Shown: positions 33,819 to 44,550 of the stretch, one piece after another
How positions within the stretch are numbered: the stretch's first letter is position 1
Layout of the letters: each line of letters begins with the position of its first letter
Source of the DNA: Nelumbo lutea
Taxonomy: Eukaryota > Streptophyta > Magnoliopsida > Proteales > Nelumbonaceae
DNA: 64,000 nt
Assembly: GCA_022828595.1 (NCBI GenBank)
Contig: JAKGHH010000006.1
Location: forward strand, 12,768,499 to 12,832,498
Direction: 5' to 3'
Translations under genes and position numbers: made by a program
The notes under the pieces: generated by a model
Told to the model about the DNA's origin: nothing
What the model saw: the letters and a program-made list of their open reading frames with translations, nothing else
Database searches by the model: none

Positions 33819-34955
33819 ATGGGGGAACAGGAGCCACTGTCTTCCAGGGTCCACAAACTGGAACATAGGCTCGCAGAAACCAGCATGAAGGTTCGTGAAG
33901 TCAAGGATGATGTCCGGGAGCTGCGACGCCTGCCGGAAGCATTCCTCTCCAACAAGGACAGAAGTTCTGAAGGAACCGCCACCACAAACAGTTGTCGTCC
34001 GGACTGGGTAGACGTCCAACGAACAACAGATTGCTGCCCCAACAGCCGCAGTTATTCCCAAGTATAGCTGGCTGGAATTCCCATCTTACAACAGCACCGA
34101 AGACCCGTTAGGATGGCTGTATCACTGCGAACAGTTCTTCCATAATCAGCGCACTAATGACAAAGATATGGTCAGTATGGCCACCTTCTACCTATCAGAA
34201 GAGGCACAACTCTGGTTCTACCAACGGGAGCAAGAAGAACCCGAGCTCAGTTGGGGGTAGTTTAAATCATATTGTCTCCTCAGGTTCAGACCACCACTAA
34301 CAAGCAACCCGCTGGGCGAGTTAATCAACCTCAAGCAAATTGGAACCGTGGCAGAATACTAGTGCCAGTTCCAACCCTTCTTGCTAGAGCAACCTCGGTT
34401 CGCGCAGATCAGCAAGTCGATAGGTTCACCGCGGGGCAAGCAGAACCCCTAAGAGTGGACGTGGAGATGCAACACCCTCCCAACCTGGTCACAGCCATGA
34501 ACCTAGCACGCGCCTTCAAACACAAACTACAACTCAGCCACGGAACCTTCAGTATGGGGTGGCATCCATTAGCATGGGCATCCCCAGAACCACTCGGAAT
34601 GGCTCCATATCCAGTAGCCAGCCAAGAACGGAAGCCACAGACGAGCACCAATTCCAGATCAGCATCCAGTGTGTGGAGCAGCGTCAGTACACCCCTTATT
34701 AAGCACTTGTCCAAGGCTGAGATGGCAGAATGCAAGGCGATGGGGCAATGTTTTAATTGCGATGAACTCTACTCAGTAGGGTACAAGTGCAAGAGACCTT
34801 TCTGCCTCCTGGTGAAACAAGAGGAAGATGAGGATGAACCCCCTTCATTGGAACCCGATCTAGGAGGGAAAAGTCATTACACCTATCCAGGATTCCTTCG
34901 ACGGTGTTTCCCGACACCCATCCTGAATTCGAGCTTGAGGACAAGCTCGTAGTCC
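33819..34955 (+). pseudogene. Gypsy-type gag of the TR-GAG element, broken
   Basis: The ATG at 33819 (MGEQEPLSSR) opens into a coiled-coil-like N terminus (LEHRLAETSMKVREVKDDVREL). A frameshift near 34000-34060 leads to the gag core WLEFPSYNSTEDPLGWLYH, then FFHNQRTNDKDMVSMATFYL and EEAQLWFYQRE, typical of Retrotrans_gag. A further break is followed by SKAEMAECKAMGQCFNCDEL and YKCKRPF, a zinc knuckle of the CNCDE type. The product would be a capsid-nucleocapsid protein. The present frame cannot make it. Confidence 0.82.
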
Positions 34956-34968
34956 AAGAGGGGAGTAA
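34956..34968 (+). other. Polypurine tract of TR-GAG element
   Basis: AAGAGGGGAGTAA directly precedes the TG of the 3' LTR. Confidence 0.85.
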
Positions 34969-35516
34969 TGTTGTGGATGCATTCGTGGGAAGAATTACCG
35001 CCGCTGGTAGCAGTAGTGAGGGGGCCCACACAGCAGCTTATCTTGCCACGTCAGCTCTTCTTGCCAGCTCGCCAATAGTTTACTTATTCCAGTTCTGTTC
35101 TTACTTATTTAGTTATGTTCTTACTTATCTATTAGAGATAGGAACTGAGTTCTGTTAGAAGTCTGTTAGAAGTAGGAGTTTTGTTCTTACTTATCTAGTT
35201 CTGTTCTTATCTATTAGAGATAAGAACTGAGTTCTGTTAGAAGTCTGTTAGAAGTAGGAGTTTGATTTAAAGTTGGATTGTCCTAGCTTAGTCAAATGGA
35301 GTAAGGAGTCTCCTCTTGTAATCTCCTATTTAAGGAGCTGTGATTTGGGAATAAAGTATTCAGTTTCTAGTCAAGAGAAGAATGAGGAGAGTTCGGGTGG
35401 CCTCTTGGAAAAATCACCCATTTGAGTTTCCATAATAGGGTCTGCACACAAGGGAAGGTGCAAGGGGAAGCAAGAGGTTCTCCCTATGACAAGATCCTAT
35501 GCACGGGCCCATAACA
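34969..35516 (+). repeat. 3' LTR of TR-GAG element, 548 bp, internally duplicated
   Basis: It begins TGTTGTGGATGC and ends CCATAACA. It carries an extra copy of about 73 bases: the GAACTGAGTTCTGTTAGAAG block occurs at about 35131 and 35225, but only once in the 5' LTR. Confidence 0.9.
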
Positions 35517-36000
35517 GAATATGCATCCCAAACCGTGGTCAAAGCTCAATCCTTGGCCGACTTCATTGCTGAATGCACATTCACCACCAAGGATCCTACC
35601 TCACCGCCACAAGTATGGATTCTGCATGTGGATGGCTCATCAAATCAGCAAGGTAGTGGGGCCGGCCTCATTCTCCTTAGCCCAGATGACATGGTGTTAG
35701 AGCACACTCTCACATTTGAGTTTAAAGCTTCCAATAGCGAGGCTGAGTATGAGTCCTTAATCGTCGGACTTCGCCTCGCCCTAGACCTGGAAGCTTGGAG
35801 AATAGAAGCCTTCAGTGACTCTCAGTTGGTAGTCAACCAGATCCATGGCCAGTTTGAGACGTGAATACCCACAATGGTGAGCTATCTATAGAAGGTGCAA
35901 GAGCTCGTCCACTGGCTTGAGCACTTCAACATCTAGCAAATCCCTTGAGCTGAAAACATATGAGCTGATACGCTATCCAAGCTAGCTAGCTTGCCAAAAA
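35517..36000 (+). pseudogene. Tat second (archaeal-type) RNase H, broken
   Basis: VVKAQSLADFIAE continues the chain after the nested element. Then come HVDGSSNQQGSGAGLIL (first catalytic Asp), FKASNSEAEYESLIVGL (Glu) and EAFSDSQLVVNQIHG (second Asp), followed by ADTLSKLASL. The extra RNase H between RT and integrase is a marker of the Tat lineage in plants. A stop lies at 35862-35864 and others follow; the three acidic residues are still there. Confidence 0.87.
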
Positions 36001-36149
36001 CCGACCTTGACAAGATAGTACAGTTGGACACACTGGCCCAATCGAGCATCGCACTGACGACTCTCCTCATCCTCCCCGTACAACACAGTCTATCCTAGAT
36101 GGACCCCATTACACTGTAGCTCTGAGAAGGCATCCTTCCAGAAGATTGG

Positions 36150-37330
36150 ACAAAAGCAAAGAGACTCCAGCATAGATCAGCCCGATACTATCTCATCCAA
36201 GGTTAACTCTACCGCCACTCGCACACACTCCCCTACCTGAAGTGTCTCTCCCCAGCCGAGGTAGATTACATCCTCAGGGAGATCCACGAAGGTATCTGCA
36301 GAGACCACCCCAATGCGTGCACCCTGGCACACAAGGCACTCCAACAAGGTTATTTCTAGTCAATGATGAAGCAAGATGCAACCCAACTAGTTTGGAAATG
36401 TGACAGTTGTCAACAACATTCCAATCTCCATCATCAGCCCGCAGTCCCCTTGAAGCCGATCACCAGCCCATAGCCATTCACACAATGAGGTATGGACATC
36501 CTCAGTCCCTTCCCCACTGCGGTTGCATAGAAGAAGTTCCTCCTTGTGGTAATGGATTACTTCACCAAATGGGTAGAAGCTGAAGCTCTAGCATGCATTA
36601 CCGCGCACAATGCCCAGAACATTTTCTGGAAAGGTATTGTCTGCCGATTCAATATTCCGTGCATCCTCATCATAGACAATGAGACACAGTTCACCGACCA
36701 AAAGTATGAATCTCTCTGTGCCAACCTAAGGATTGACCACCGAACTACTGTCATACATCGACCCTAGAGCAATGGATAGACCGAGGTGACCAACTAAACC
36801 TTATTGCACAGCCTGAAAACTTGACTGGATCAGGCCAAGGGAAGGTGAGTCGAGAAACTACCGAGCATACTTTGGGCATACAGGACTACTCCGTGGACGG
36901 ATACTGGAGAAACTCCCTTCAGCCTAACCTATGGGGCCGAGGTCATGGTACCCATAGAAATAGGCTCCCCAACTCTCTGGACCGAGCTTTTTGACAAAGA
37001 TCAGAATGACGAGGTCCTCCGCGCAGAGTTAGACTTGGTAGAAGAAGAACAGGACCGAGCACATGTTAGGATAGTAGCATAGTAACAAAGGATGGCAAAA
37101 TACCATGACTCCAAAGTCAGAAGACACGAGTTCAAGATAGGTGACCTCGTCCTTTGCAAAGTCATTGTGTTCACGCCCGGGGAAGGCAAGCTCGGACCAA
37201 ATTGGGAAGGGCCATACAGAGTCACTAGAGTTCATGGACCAGGAACCTACAAACTTGAAGACCTTGATGGATGACCAATATTGACGAGTTGAAATATAGG
37301 GAATCTTTGGATGTACTACCAATGATCTGT
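36150..37330 (+). pseudogene. Tat integrase, broken
   Basis: The zinc region is seen as LREIHEGICRDHPNA and WKCDSCQQH near 36270-36415. The core has GMDILSPFP (first Asp, 36486 on), MDYFTKWVEAEAL, IIDNETQFTDQKYE (second Asp) and a TEVTN segment with the Glu. IGDLVLCKVIVFTPGEGKLGPNWEGPYRV is the C-terminal GPY/F module, here cited only by its GP-NWEGPY core near 37195-37218. Stops are frequent. No chromodomain follows. It would insert the cDNA into the genome. Confidence 0.85.
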
Positions 37331-37879
37331 TAGTTAATGCAGAATATTTTATTCAAGCTACACACCTGATTGTCCTACACACCGTGCACACACGCACCAC
37401 TGCACACACATTACATAAGCCACGCTACATAGCCGCACTACACAACCACGCCACATAGCCACACAACACTCACTGCACAACACATGCGTAGCTTGGCACA
37501 ACTCACTCACTCGGCTGGTCTTCAAATGGCCTGAGCCCATGACGCGTAGTTTGACAGCGTATCACCAACCAACTCGACTCAGCTGTCCATGGCCTGAGTC
37601 TAAGGTGGAGAAGAATGCCCCCTCCCATCGAGGCTTGAGGACGACCATTAAACTCCACTCACCCACTGGCTAATAGTCGGTTAGAGCTAGTCGAGCAACG
37701 ACCAACCTTCGAAGGGCCCCAAAGGCTCCCGAGAGCAGAAACTGAGCATCCCGGAGATGAGAGTGTAGACATTCCAATTCTGCACTCCTTACTCTTTCTT
37801 CAACACTTTTAGCTTCAAGCATGCTTCAACTAACCTCTTAGCCGATTCAGAGGTATTTTTGGAATTTTACAAAAGTTGG

Positions 37880-38900
37880 GGCCTTAAGGATCCAAGACCA
37901 TAGTTCATATAGCCTAGAAACCCAAATCCAATGACACCAAGATCACCCAAATCCAACACCGTTTACCCCTTCATCCTAAGATCTGAAGCCGAAACAGATT
38001 TCAATCATCTAATCAGAGTCATTTTGATCCTAATCTTCATTTTACATCTAATCCAAAATCCAAGACCATAGGTATGTAGAGCCCAAAAAACCAAATCTGA
38101 TGACACCAAGATCACCCAAGTCCGACATCATTTACCCCATCATCCCAATACCCAAAGATGAACCGATTCTGATCGTCCGATCGGAGTCATTTTGATCTTG
38201 AACCTCATCCCACATCAAATCCAAAATTCTAGGCATAGGTACATAGATCCCAAAAATCCGAATCCAATGACACCAAGATCACCCAAATCTGATACCGTTT
38301 ACCCCTTCATCCTAAGACCCAAAGTTGAAACCGATTCCGATCGTCCGATCAGAGTCATTTTGCTAAACCTCATTTCACACCAAATCAGAAATCCAACATA
38401 TAGGTACGCAGAGACCAAAAATCCAAATCCAATGACACCAAGATCATCCAAATCCGACACCACTTACCCCTTCATCTCAAGACCCGAAGCCAGAATCGAT
38501 TCCAATCGTTCGATTGGGATCATCTCTGATCCTAATCCTACCCCCCATAAAATCAGAAATCCAACACTATAGGTACGTAGATCCCAAAAATCCAAGTTCT
38601 ACAACACCAAGATCACCCAAATCCGACACCTCTTACCCCTTCATCTTAAGACCCAAAGCCAGAACCGAGTCCGATCGTCTGATTGGGATCATCTCTGATC
38701 CTAAATCTTATGCCCCAAAAAATCTGAAATCCAATCCTATAGATGGATATAGCTCAAAATTTTGAGTCCAACGGCACCGAGATCGTCCAATTCCACACCG
38801 TTAACCCCTCCATCTTGAGACACAAAGCTAGACTCGATCCAGGCCCTTCGTTTAGAATCCTCTTCACAATAACTTTGAACCTAGGGCATTCCACAACCAA
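37880..38900. repeat. Tandem array, 165-170 bp unit, six copies
   Basis: The marker TGACACCAAGATCACCC or close variants recurs at 37932, 38101, 38268, 38433, 38602 and 38772, spacings of 169, 167, 165, 169 and 170. Units also share CTTACCCCTTCATC and CGATCGTCCGAT words. The array lies in the upstream (U3-like) part of the probable solo LTR. Confidence 0.93.
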
Positions 38901-39169
38901 AACATCCCCTCAACCTCTAGAAACATCTTGAAAATCTAGGATTTGGCCAGATATAGATTCCAACCAATCAAGCCAATAACCTAAACTTGGAATGTCCAAT
39001 TTAGGTAAACTGGTGAAATCCTTCTTTGTCTTGATTGATTGAGAGAATCTCTCACAAAGTTGTTTTGACTGCCCATTCTCTCAATTAATTTTCCTCCAAA
39101 AACCATTTAAACATCAGCCATTGATCTCCCTTGTCTTCTATCTCAGCCCTCCATTCCCCTCTCAAAAAG

Positions 39170-39180
39170 TCTATAAATAC
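39170..39180 (+). promoter_or_regulatory. TATA box of the probable solo LTR
   Basis: CTATAAATACC lies after a C/T-rich stretch, about 1.4 kb from the left end of the LTR. It is followed about 30 bases on by ATCCTAGATACACAATC, a plausible start region. Confidence 0.55.
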
Positions 39181-41290
39181 CACCCCTTTCTCACATCCTA
39201 GATACACAATCTAACCTACACAATCCTAGCCTAAAGAGAGAATTCTACACTTATTAGGCTAGACACCACCCTCTTTCACGTCCCAAACAGCCCCAAGCTT
39301 TCCTAAGCCATGTCCTATACTCTCTCCCTACCATCTCTCACGTCCCTAGAGCCCCCTATATCAATATCACAGTCCAAGAAACCACCAAATCGTTCTTACA
39401 TCCATGGTGTAAACTTTGAAGCATCACTAAGTCCGAACAATGTTGCAGAAAATTACCATCTTCCAGCATGTTTCCCAACACTTGGGCTACAATTTAAACC
39501 CAAGAATAGCCAAGGAATGATCAAGAACACATCCTATGAAGGTATCCACGTAAAAATTCTTGAAGATATTTATGCTATGATCATAAGAGAATGCATTGGT
39601 GGAGATCAAGGCAATTTCGGTTAGTTAAAGTCTTCCATAAGGTACACCCGTTAGCATAACCAGCAGCATGATTGATATTAATGTTTTTTTCCCCTCTAAG
39701 TTTCTTGTCTTCTTTTTGAAGTTGTCTTATAGGTTTAGTCAATCTGAATGTCCAAAGACGAATACTCCAGCACCTTTTTTTCTTCTTTCTTGGCATTTTC
39801 AAGTTTATTTATTTATTTAGTTTGAGTGTCCCTTCTTTAGTTAATCTCATTGTTTTACCATCTAGCTCTTTATCTTACCTTAGCACTCTTCTTTTTTGTT
39901 TTTCTTACCACTCATGCATGTAACATATGTGAGCCTTAATTAGTTAATATAGATTTCTTAGTATATTTTACTATCTCTTTTATTTTTAATCTTGTCTTAT
40001 CGTAATTTGAGCCTTTGTCAATTTGTTAGGATTTCACTTTGATCACACACCATTAATTTGTTTCAGTTTATGTATATTTATTAACCACTTTCACTCTTTA
40101 GGTTACATTAGGACACCACTTAGATGTTTTTGCATAGAAAATCATTCAGCATCTCTCTCAAATTCAAATTTCACTTTAATTTCAATCATCTGAATTAAGT
40201 TTTCTTCTTGCCTCATGCATTAGAGTAGTTAGGCTTACAAGGTTTAGATAGTTGCATGTTTATAGTTGTTCTATTAGGAAGTCATCCGAAGAGTCTAAGA
40301 CTCTTCAATCAACTATAACATGCAACATGTTTATAGTTGCATGCTAATTTCAATCATCTCTCTCAAAAAGTTCATAATATTCAAATGTGCCTTTATCACT
40401 TCAGGTTGCAACATGTAGTCTTTCTTTGCACATCTTATTTTCTTTTAGACTTTAACATAATGTAGTGAGATCATTTATTCTCACCATTTGAAAATCCATT
40501 TCAGAGTCTCCAAATCTGTTTTATCTCATATGCATAAAAAAGACAGCATCTTCTTCAAGTTGCATACCACCATCCACCTAGGCATTCTTTGGATCTTTAT
40601 TTCAGCAAGTGTTTTGTTTAATCAACTTAGTTTCATACATCCATTTCTTGTTCTACCAACTTTTTCATGACATATGCATAAACCTATCATTGCAACTTAA
40701 GTTTAGAAATCCCACTTTCATTTAAAACTTCAATAGATTAACTCTTTTTCTAATTTGTTGAAGAGTCCTACCTTTTCTTGCTTTAATCATTACTTAACCA
40801 TTCTCTCTTTAGAGTTGTTGTCTTTTTACTAGTATATACTCCTTTTCTTAGTTAATAAAATGAGTAGATGGAATTGTTATTCCTTTCAACTGCTTGTTTA
40901 GTGTGGGTCTGTGTTATTTCTAATAAAGAGGTCCCAAAATTATTAAATATTTCTTGGAACGTTGGTGAAGTAGAGGCCTGTTTAACCGGGCATGTGTGGG
41001 GTGCCTAACACCTTCCCATGCCGTACCTTGCTCCCCAGACCTTAAGAATCTCATCCTCATTGGGCAACAAATCACCAAGAAAATCAAATAGTTTTTCTTG
41101 AAAAATCTTGGGTTTTCCTAAATTCCCAATTCCAAAAATTTAGGTGGTGACTCCAAACTCCATACCCAAATCCGTCCCTCCCTCCGAGTCGGGTAGCCAT
41201 AGAGAGCTCGAAACATACTCCAGCTGCACTAGCTAGAGACTGAAGATCTCGACCAACCCAAAACCTCGGCCAAGGTAATGCCAAGGAACC

Positions 41291-41296
<6 letters not shown>

Positions 41297-41323
<27 letters not shown>
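41297..41323. repeat. (GA)n microsatellite
   Basis: About 13 GA dinucleotides lie just downstream of the probable solo LTR end. Confidence 0.95.
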
Positions 41324-41328
<5 letters not shown>

Positions 41329-41453
41329 ATAAAATATATACACACGAGTTCAGAGCAAAAAAGTTTCATTAAGTTAAATGTTCAGTACAGTGGTTAAGGC
41401 TTGGCATACTGAGCCATTACAAAAACAAGAAAAGCAGATAAATCCGTGGCCAC

Positions 41454-43316
41454 TCAATCCTCGGTGGGGGGATCAAAGGCATACTCACCATCTTCACCGT
41501 CCTCGTCCCCATTGACCTCCTCACCAGCAACATTGTCCGAAGCAGGTGGAGTGTCCAAGTCGTATGCCTCCCAAGTCTGGGCAATCTCGCTCAGCTCCAA
41601 GCAGTGACGCGAAGCCCTCCTACAGAAGATGTTGAATCTAGCCTTAAAGGAAGCTGAGGCATATCGGTCCATGTCTTGCCGAAGTTCCACTAAGGCCTTA
41701 TACCAGTCCACTACTTCCTCGGCGGCCTCCTGCCTCAGCCACTCCCTCTCCACCTTTAGCTCGGTAATCTCCTGCCTCAAGTTACACACCACATTTGCCT
41801 GCTCAGCAAATTGCGCTTTTAGCTCGCCACCTCCTTCTCTAGTGCAGCTGACTGTTCCCCAGTAGCCTTCAACTCGACCAATTGAGTCTTCTACCACAGA
41901 TATTCTGAGTGCTCCACTTCGTACATCCCCTGAAAATGTCAGAGTCGGTCAATTAGAGCAACTGCTAAGCATGTGTTCTGTGAACAAAAGAGGCACCCTT
42001 AGCATGAATAAACTTGAAGCAATGAGAGCAAGTTTGAGCTTACCTGAGCTACTGCTCGAATGAGTGAGCACTTTAAGGTGCCCAATATTCATAGACTCGT
42101 CAATGATATATGCCATCATCATCCCACAAAGCATTTGCTCAGGAACCCCAGGGGTCTCTAGCCCATCCCGGCTACAGACCATCCAGCGCAGCACGTGGAT
42201 GTCCGAGCTGCTGCTCCCCACCTCAGTCTATGGAGGAAAGGTAGTTTGGTGAGCTTCCTAGGGATTCACCATGACAACATCCTCACCATCGTTTCCCCAA
42301 TGTTGAACTCTTTTCTGGTGACAGGACGCCCTCTCAGAAGACCTCGTAGGAGGGACTACTTTTGGGTGGACCTACAACTGCATGGCAGCCCAGTTCTACT
42401 TTACCGATTCTCCTTCATCCGCTGGATGATCTCCTCCTCGCTGGCCATCTCTACACCTACACTACGGAACCATAACAACAAGTAGAGGATCAAAGAAGAA
42501 AAAAAAAAAGAGAATATGTGAATAATTCAATAAGTAAAGTGAAGCGACAGAAAGAACAGACTGACCACCCTACGCATCAACATCTCCGAGCATGTGTACA
42601 CAACTATGTCTATCTCATGAATCATGATCAAAGCCGACCTCTCCTCCCAGGTGAGTGCAAACCATAGAGGTTGTGGCACTCTCGTCCTTGGCTCTTGTAG
42701 CACGGCTAGGAAGGGGAGGCCCTTGGGACAATGCATGAAGAAGAAAGTCTCCATCCAATGCTTCACAGAGGAAGGAGCTCCGACCAACACCTTGACGTTC
42801 TTTCTACTTGAGAAGTAGTAATAACCCTGCTAGTGAGGATTCAAATGAAGGAGGAAGCTCACTATGCCCAGGGTCAGCTCAATGTCAAGAACCGTACAAT
42901 AAGAAATGAGGCCGAACAAAAACCTAATGGAGTTCGGCATTAACTACACCGGCGATAGATGGTACAAGCCAAGCACCCCGGTGATCCCATCATTCAGAGG
43001 AAAACTCAGCCCGATCTCCAAACTGGACTGAGCATCTATTGCCATCTCACCGAACTGCGGGCACCTCATCCGGAATTCCTCGAGGATGTCGTACATAGCT
43101 CAAATCTGAACCATATCCCCAGGGGTCAGGACATAGGGTGTGGTCCCAAACCGACAACCATCCCACAAGGGAGCTCTACTTCTACCCTTGAAGGACCAAC
43201 CTCGGCCTCCTCAACCTCGGCAGCCTCAAAATCCCCAACCCCGGCTCATAGTCAGAGTCACTATAACCCGAAGAAGAACTAGAACTAGAAGAAGAGTGGG
43301 GGGATGAGGAAGACAT
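41454..43316 (-). pseudogene. Tat antisense ORF, Transposase_28-like
   Basis: The start is the minus-strand ATG at 43314-43316, followed by a poly-Ser stretch and an acidic patch (SDSDYEPG). The core appears at about 42820-42530: YFSSRKNVKVLVGAPSSVKH, then WMETFFFM, which is the conserved pattern of Pfam PF04195 (psSxKxWkxxFFfv). The C-terminal part (41897-41454) is a coiled coil with a long Glu/Arg/Leu pattern, ending in an acidic tail. Several stops lie between the blocks. Position and orientation, antisense between integrase and 3' LTR, fit the antisense ORF described for Grande-like Tat elements. Its function is not known. Confidence 0.7.
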
Positions 43317-43431
43317 CTTACCAAGCTAAAAGACTGAGGAAATTGAGCAAAAGCTGAGCAACGCCAACAACACCTTATCGAGCAATCCAAGCAACTCCTT
43401 TCGCAAATGGCGGAGAAATGCCAATCCACCC

Positions 43432-43446
43432 CTTCTTATAACCCTT
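43432..43446 (-). promoter_or_regulatory. TATA-like box before the Tat antisense ORF
   Basis: Minus-strand GGTTATAAGAAGGGG lies about 120 bases upstream of the antisense ATG. A comparable box precedes the other copy at 22294. Confidence 0.45.
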
Positions 43447-43769
43447 AGGAACGCAAATCAATGCCAGATCAATGGTAGGGATCAAACGCTGCTCTAACGG
43501 AGCTCGAGAAGACCAACTGACGCAACTATCACATCACACATATAGCCTCGGGAACCGAAGTGATGACCTTGACAAGCAACGTTCGGAGCATTAATTGCCC
43601 TGGTTTGCCCTTCAACACTGATCCAACCAATGCCGCAGATGCCTAGAGTTCACCCAGGACCACTGGTTTAGTTAACTCCTTGGGTCTCCTCAGGACACCT
43701 AGCCGTAGACGCCGACCAAAGAAGGCCACACCATACCTCAATCGGGCTCCCCACTCTTCGACTTCAGAA

Positions 43770-44550
43770 CTGTGGGGAGTGGTGTTCGGATTCTGAAATT
43801 TCAAGTACAAGTTCCTCAGTCGAAGAGCAGAACCCCGTAGTTCGACACCTCTGAGCTAAGCTCCCAACTTTAGTGCTCGATACACCATGGCCAAGCATTA
43901 CAGTGGCCTCAACACCGAAGCTCGGCCTCCCATCGGCACCTGGCGAGCTAAGTCCCTGACTTTGGAGCTCGGCACACCATGGCCAAGCATCACAGTAGCC
44001 TCAACATTGAAGCTCGGCCTCCCATCGGCATCAGAAAGCCCTTTCTCAGCACCCAGCCAATCCAAGCCCTCGACTTCGGAGCTCGACACACCATGGCCGA
44101 GCATCATAGTGATCTCAACACTGAAGCTCAGGGTCCACTAGAGAAAGACCTCCTTCAACACACGACCGAGCTAAGCGACCACACAACATTTTAGTTGAGG
44201 AATGAAAAGCCCTTCCTCAGCTCCACCAGGAAGACAGAACTCGAAGCTCAGCTCGACACCTCAGCACCCTATCGAGCTATACGACTATGCAACACTTCAA
44301 CCGAGCACTCCCCCTCCTTGGCTCCAGAACTGGGGGAGTGGTGTTCGGATTCCAAAGTTAGAATTCTTGGAGTTCTGTAGCCAACGATTGAAGGACTCCC
44401 ATGCCACAACCCACATTGCATGGACCTCACGTTTTGGCAAACGCCGAGGATCAGGTGGACCAAACTTCAACTTGGAGTTCCTTAGCCGAGGAACAAAGCA
44501 TCCTAACGAACACTTCATGCCTCGACTTCAGAATTAGGGGAGTGATGTTC
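43770..44550 (+). repeat. Tat 3' UTR with three PPT-plus-U3-start cassettes and 92-114 bp repeats
   Basis: Purine tract plus TGTTCGG-like start occurs at about 43770-43790 (CTGTGGGGAGTGG then TGTTCGG), 44329-44349 (CTGGGGGAGTGG then TGTTCGG), and at the real 3' LTR border (TTAGGGGAGTGA then TGTTCAGG). Between the first two, the block around ACACCATGGCC recurs at 43882, 43974 and 44088. Confidence 0.8.
44535..44545 (+). other. Polypurine tract of the Tat element
   Basis: TAGGGGAGTGA lies directly before the TG of the 3' LTR. Confidence 0.7.

Larger units (their letters stand above)
33321..35516 (+). mobile_element. TR-GAG type non-autonomous LTR element, 2,196 bp, complete
   Basis: It is flanked by a perfect 5 bp duplication GAATA (33316-33320 and 35517-35521). 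It has two LTRs, a primer site, a gag-only interior and a polypurine tract, and no protease, integrase or RT. TR-GAG elements of this kind are known in plants and depend on enzymes from other elements. Removing it restores the Tat frame from DIEY to ASQTVVKAQSLADF. Its gag is unrelated to that of the host element. Confidence 0.93.
37764..41201 (+). mobile_element. Probable solo LTR (~3.4 kb) nested in the Tat 3' region
   Basis: The left end reads TGTAGACATTCC, a start seen in many plant Gypsy LTRs. The right end lies after a U5-like block (GGGGTGCCTAACACCTTCC near 41018, TAGGTGGTGACTCC near 41141, GTCGGGTAGCC near 41189). GAGAG stands on both sides (37759-37763 and 41202-41206) if the terminal CA became TA. 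A TATA box (CTATAAATACC) lies at about 39171. No coding sequence is convincing; a 104-codon frame at 39310 resembles nothing known. The borders are an inference, and the GA-rich duplication is weak evidence. Confidence 0.5.

Noticed and set aside
37370..37540. CACACACGCAC-rich stretch that looked like a microsatellite or CRISPR-like repeat
   Set aside because: Units are irregular and there are no spacers of constant length; it is low-complexity 3' sequence of the Tat element.
38192..38765. Repetitive protein frames (NPNPMTPRS-like units)
   Set aside because: They are the translation of the ~168 bp tandem array, whose unit length is near a multiple of three; indels shift the frame between units.
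39310..39624. 104-codon frame with a Ser/Pro-rich start
   Set aside because: It lies in the downstream part of a probable LTR and shows no domain, no homology I can recognise and no partner.
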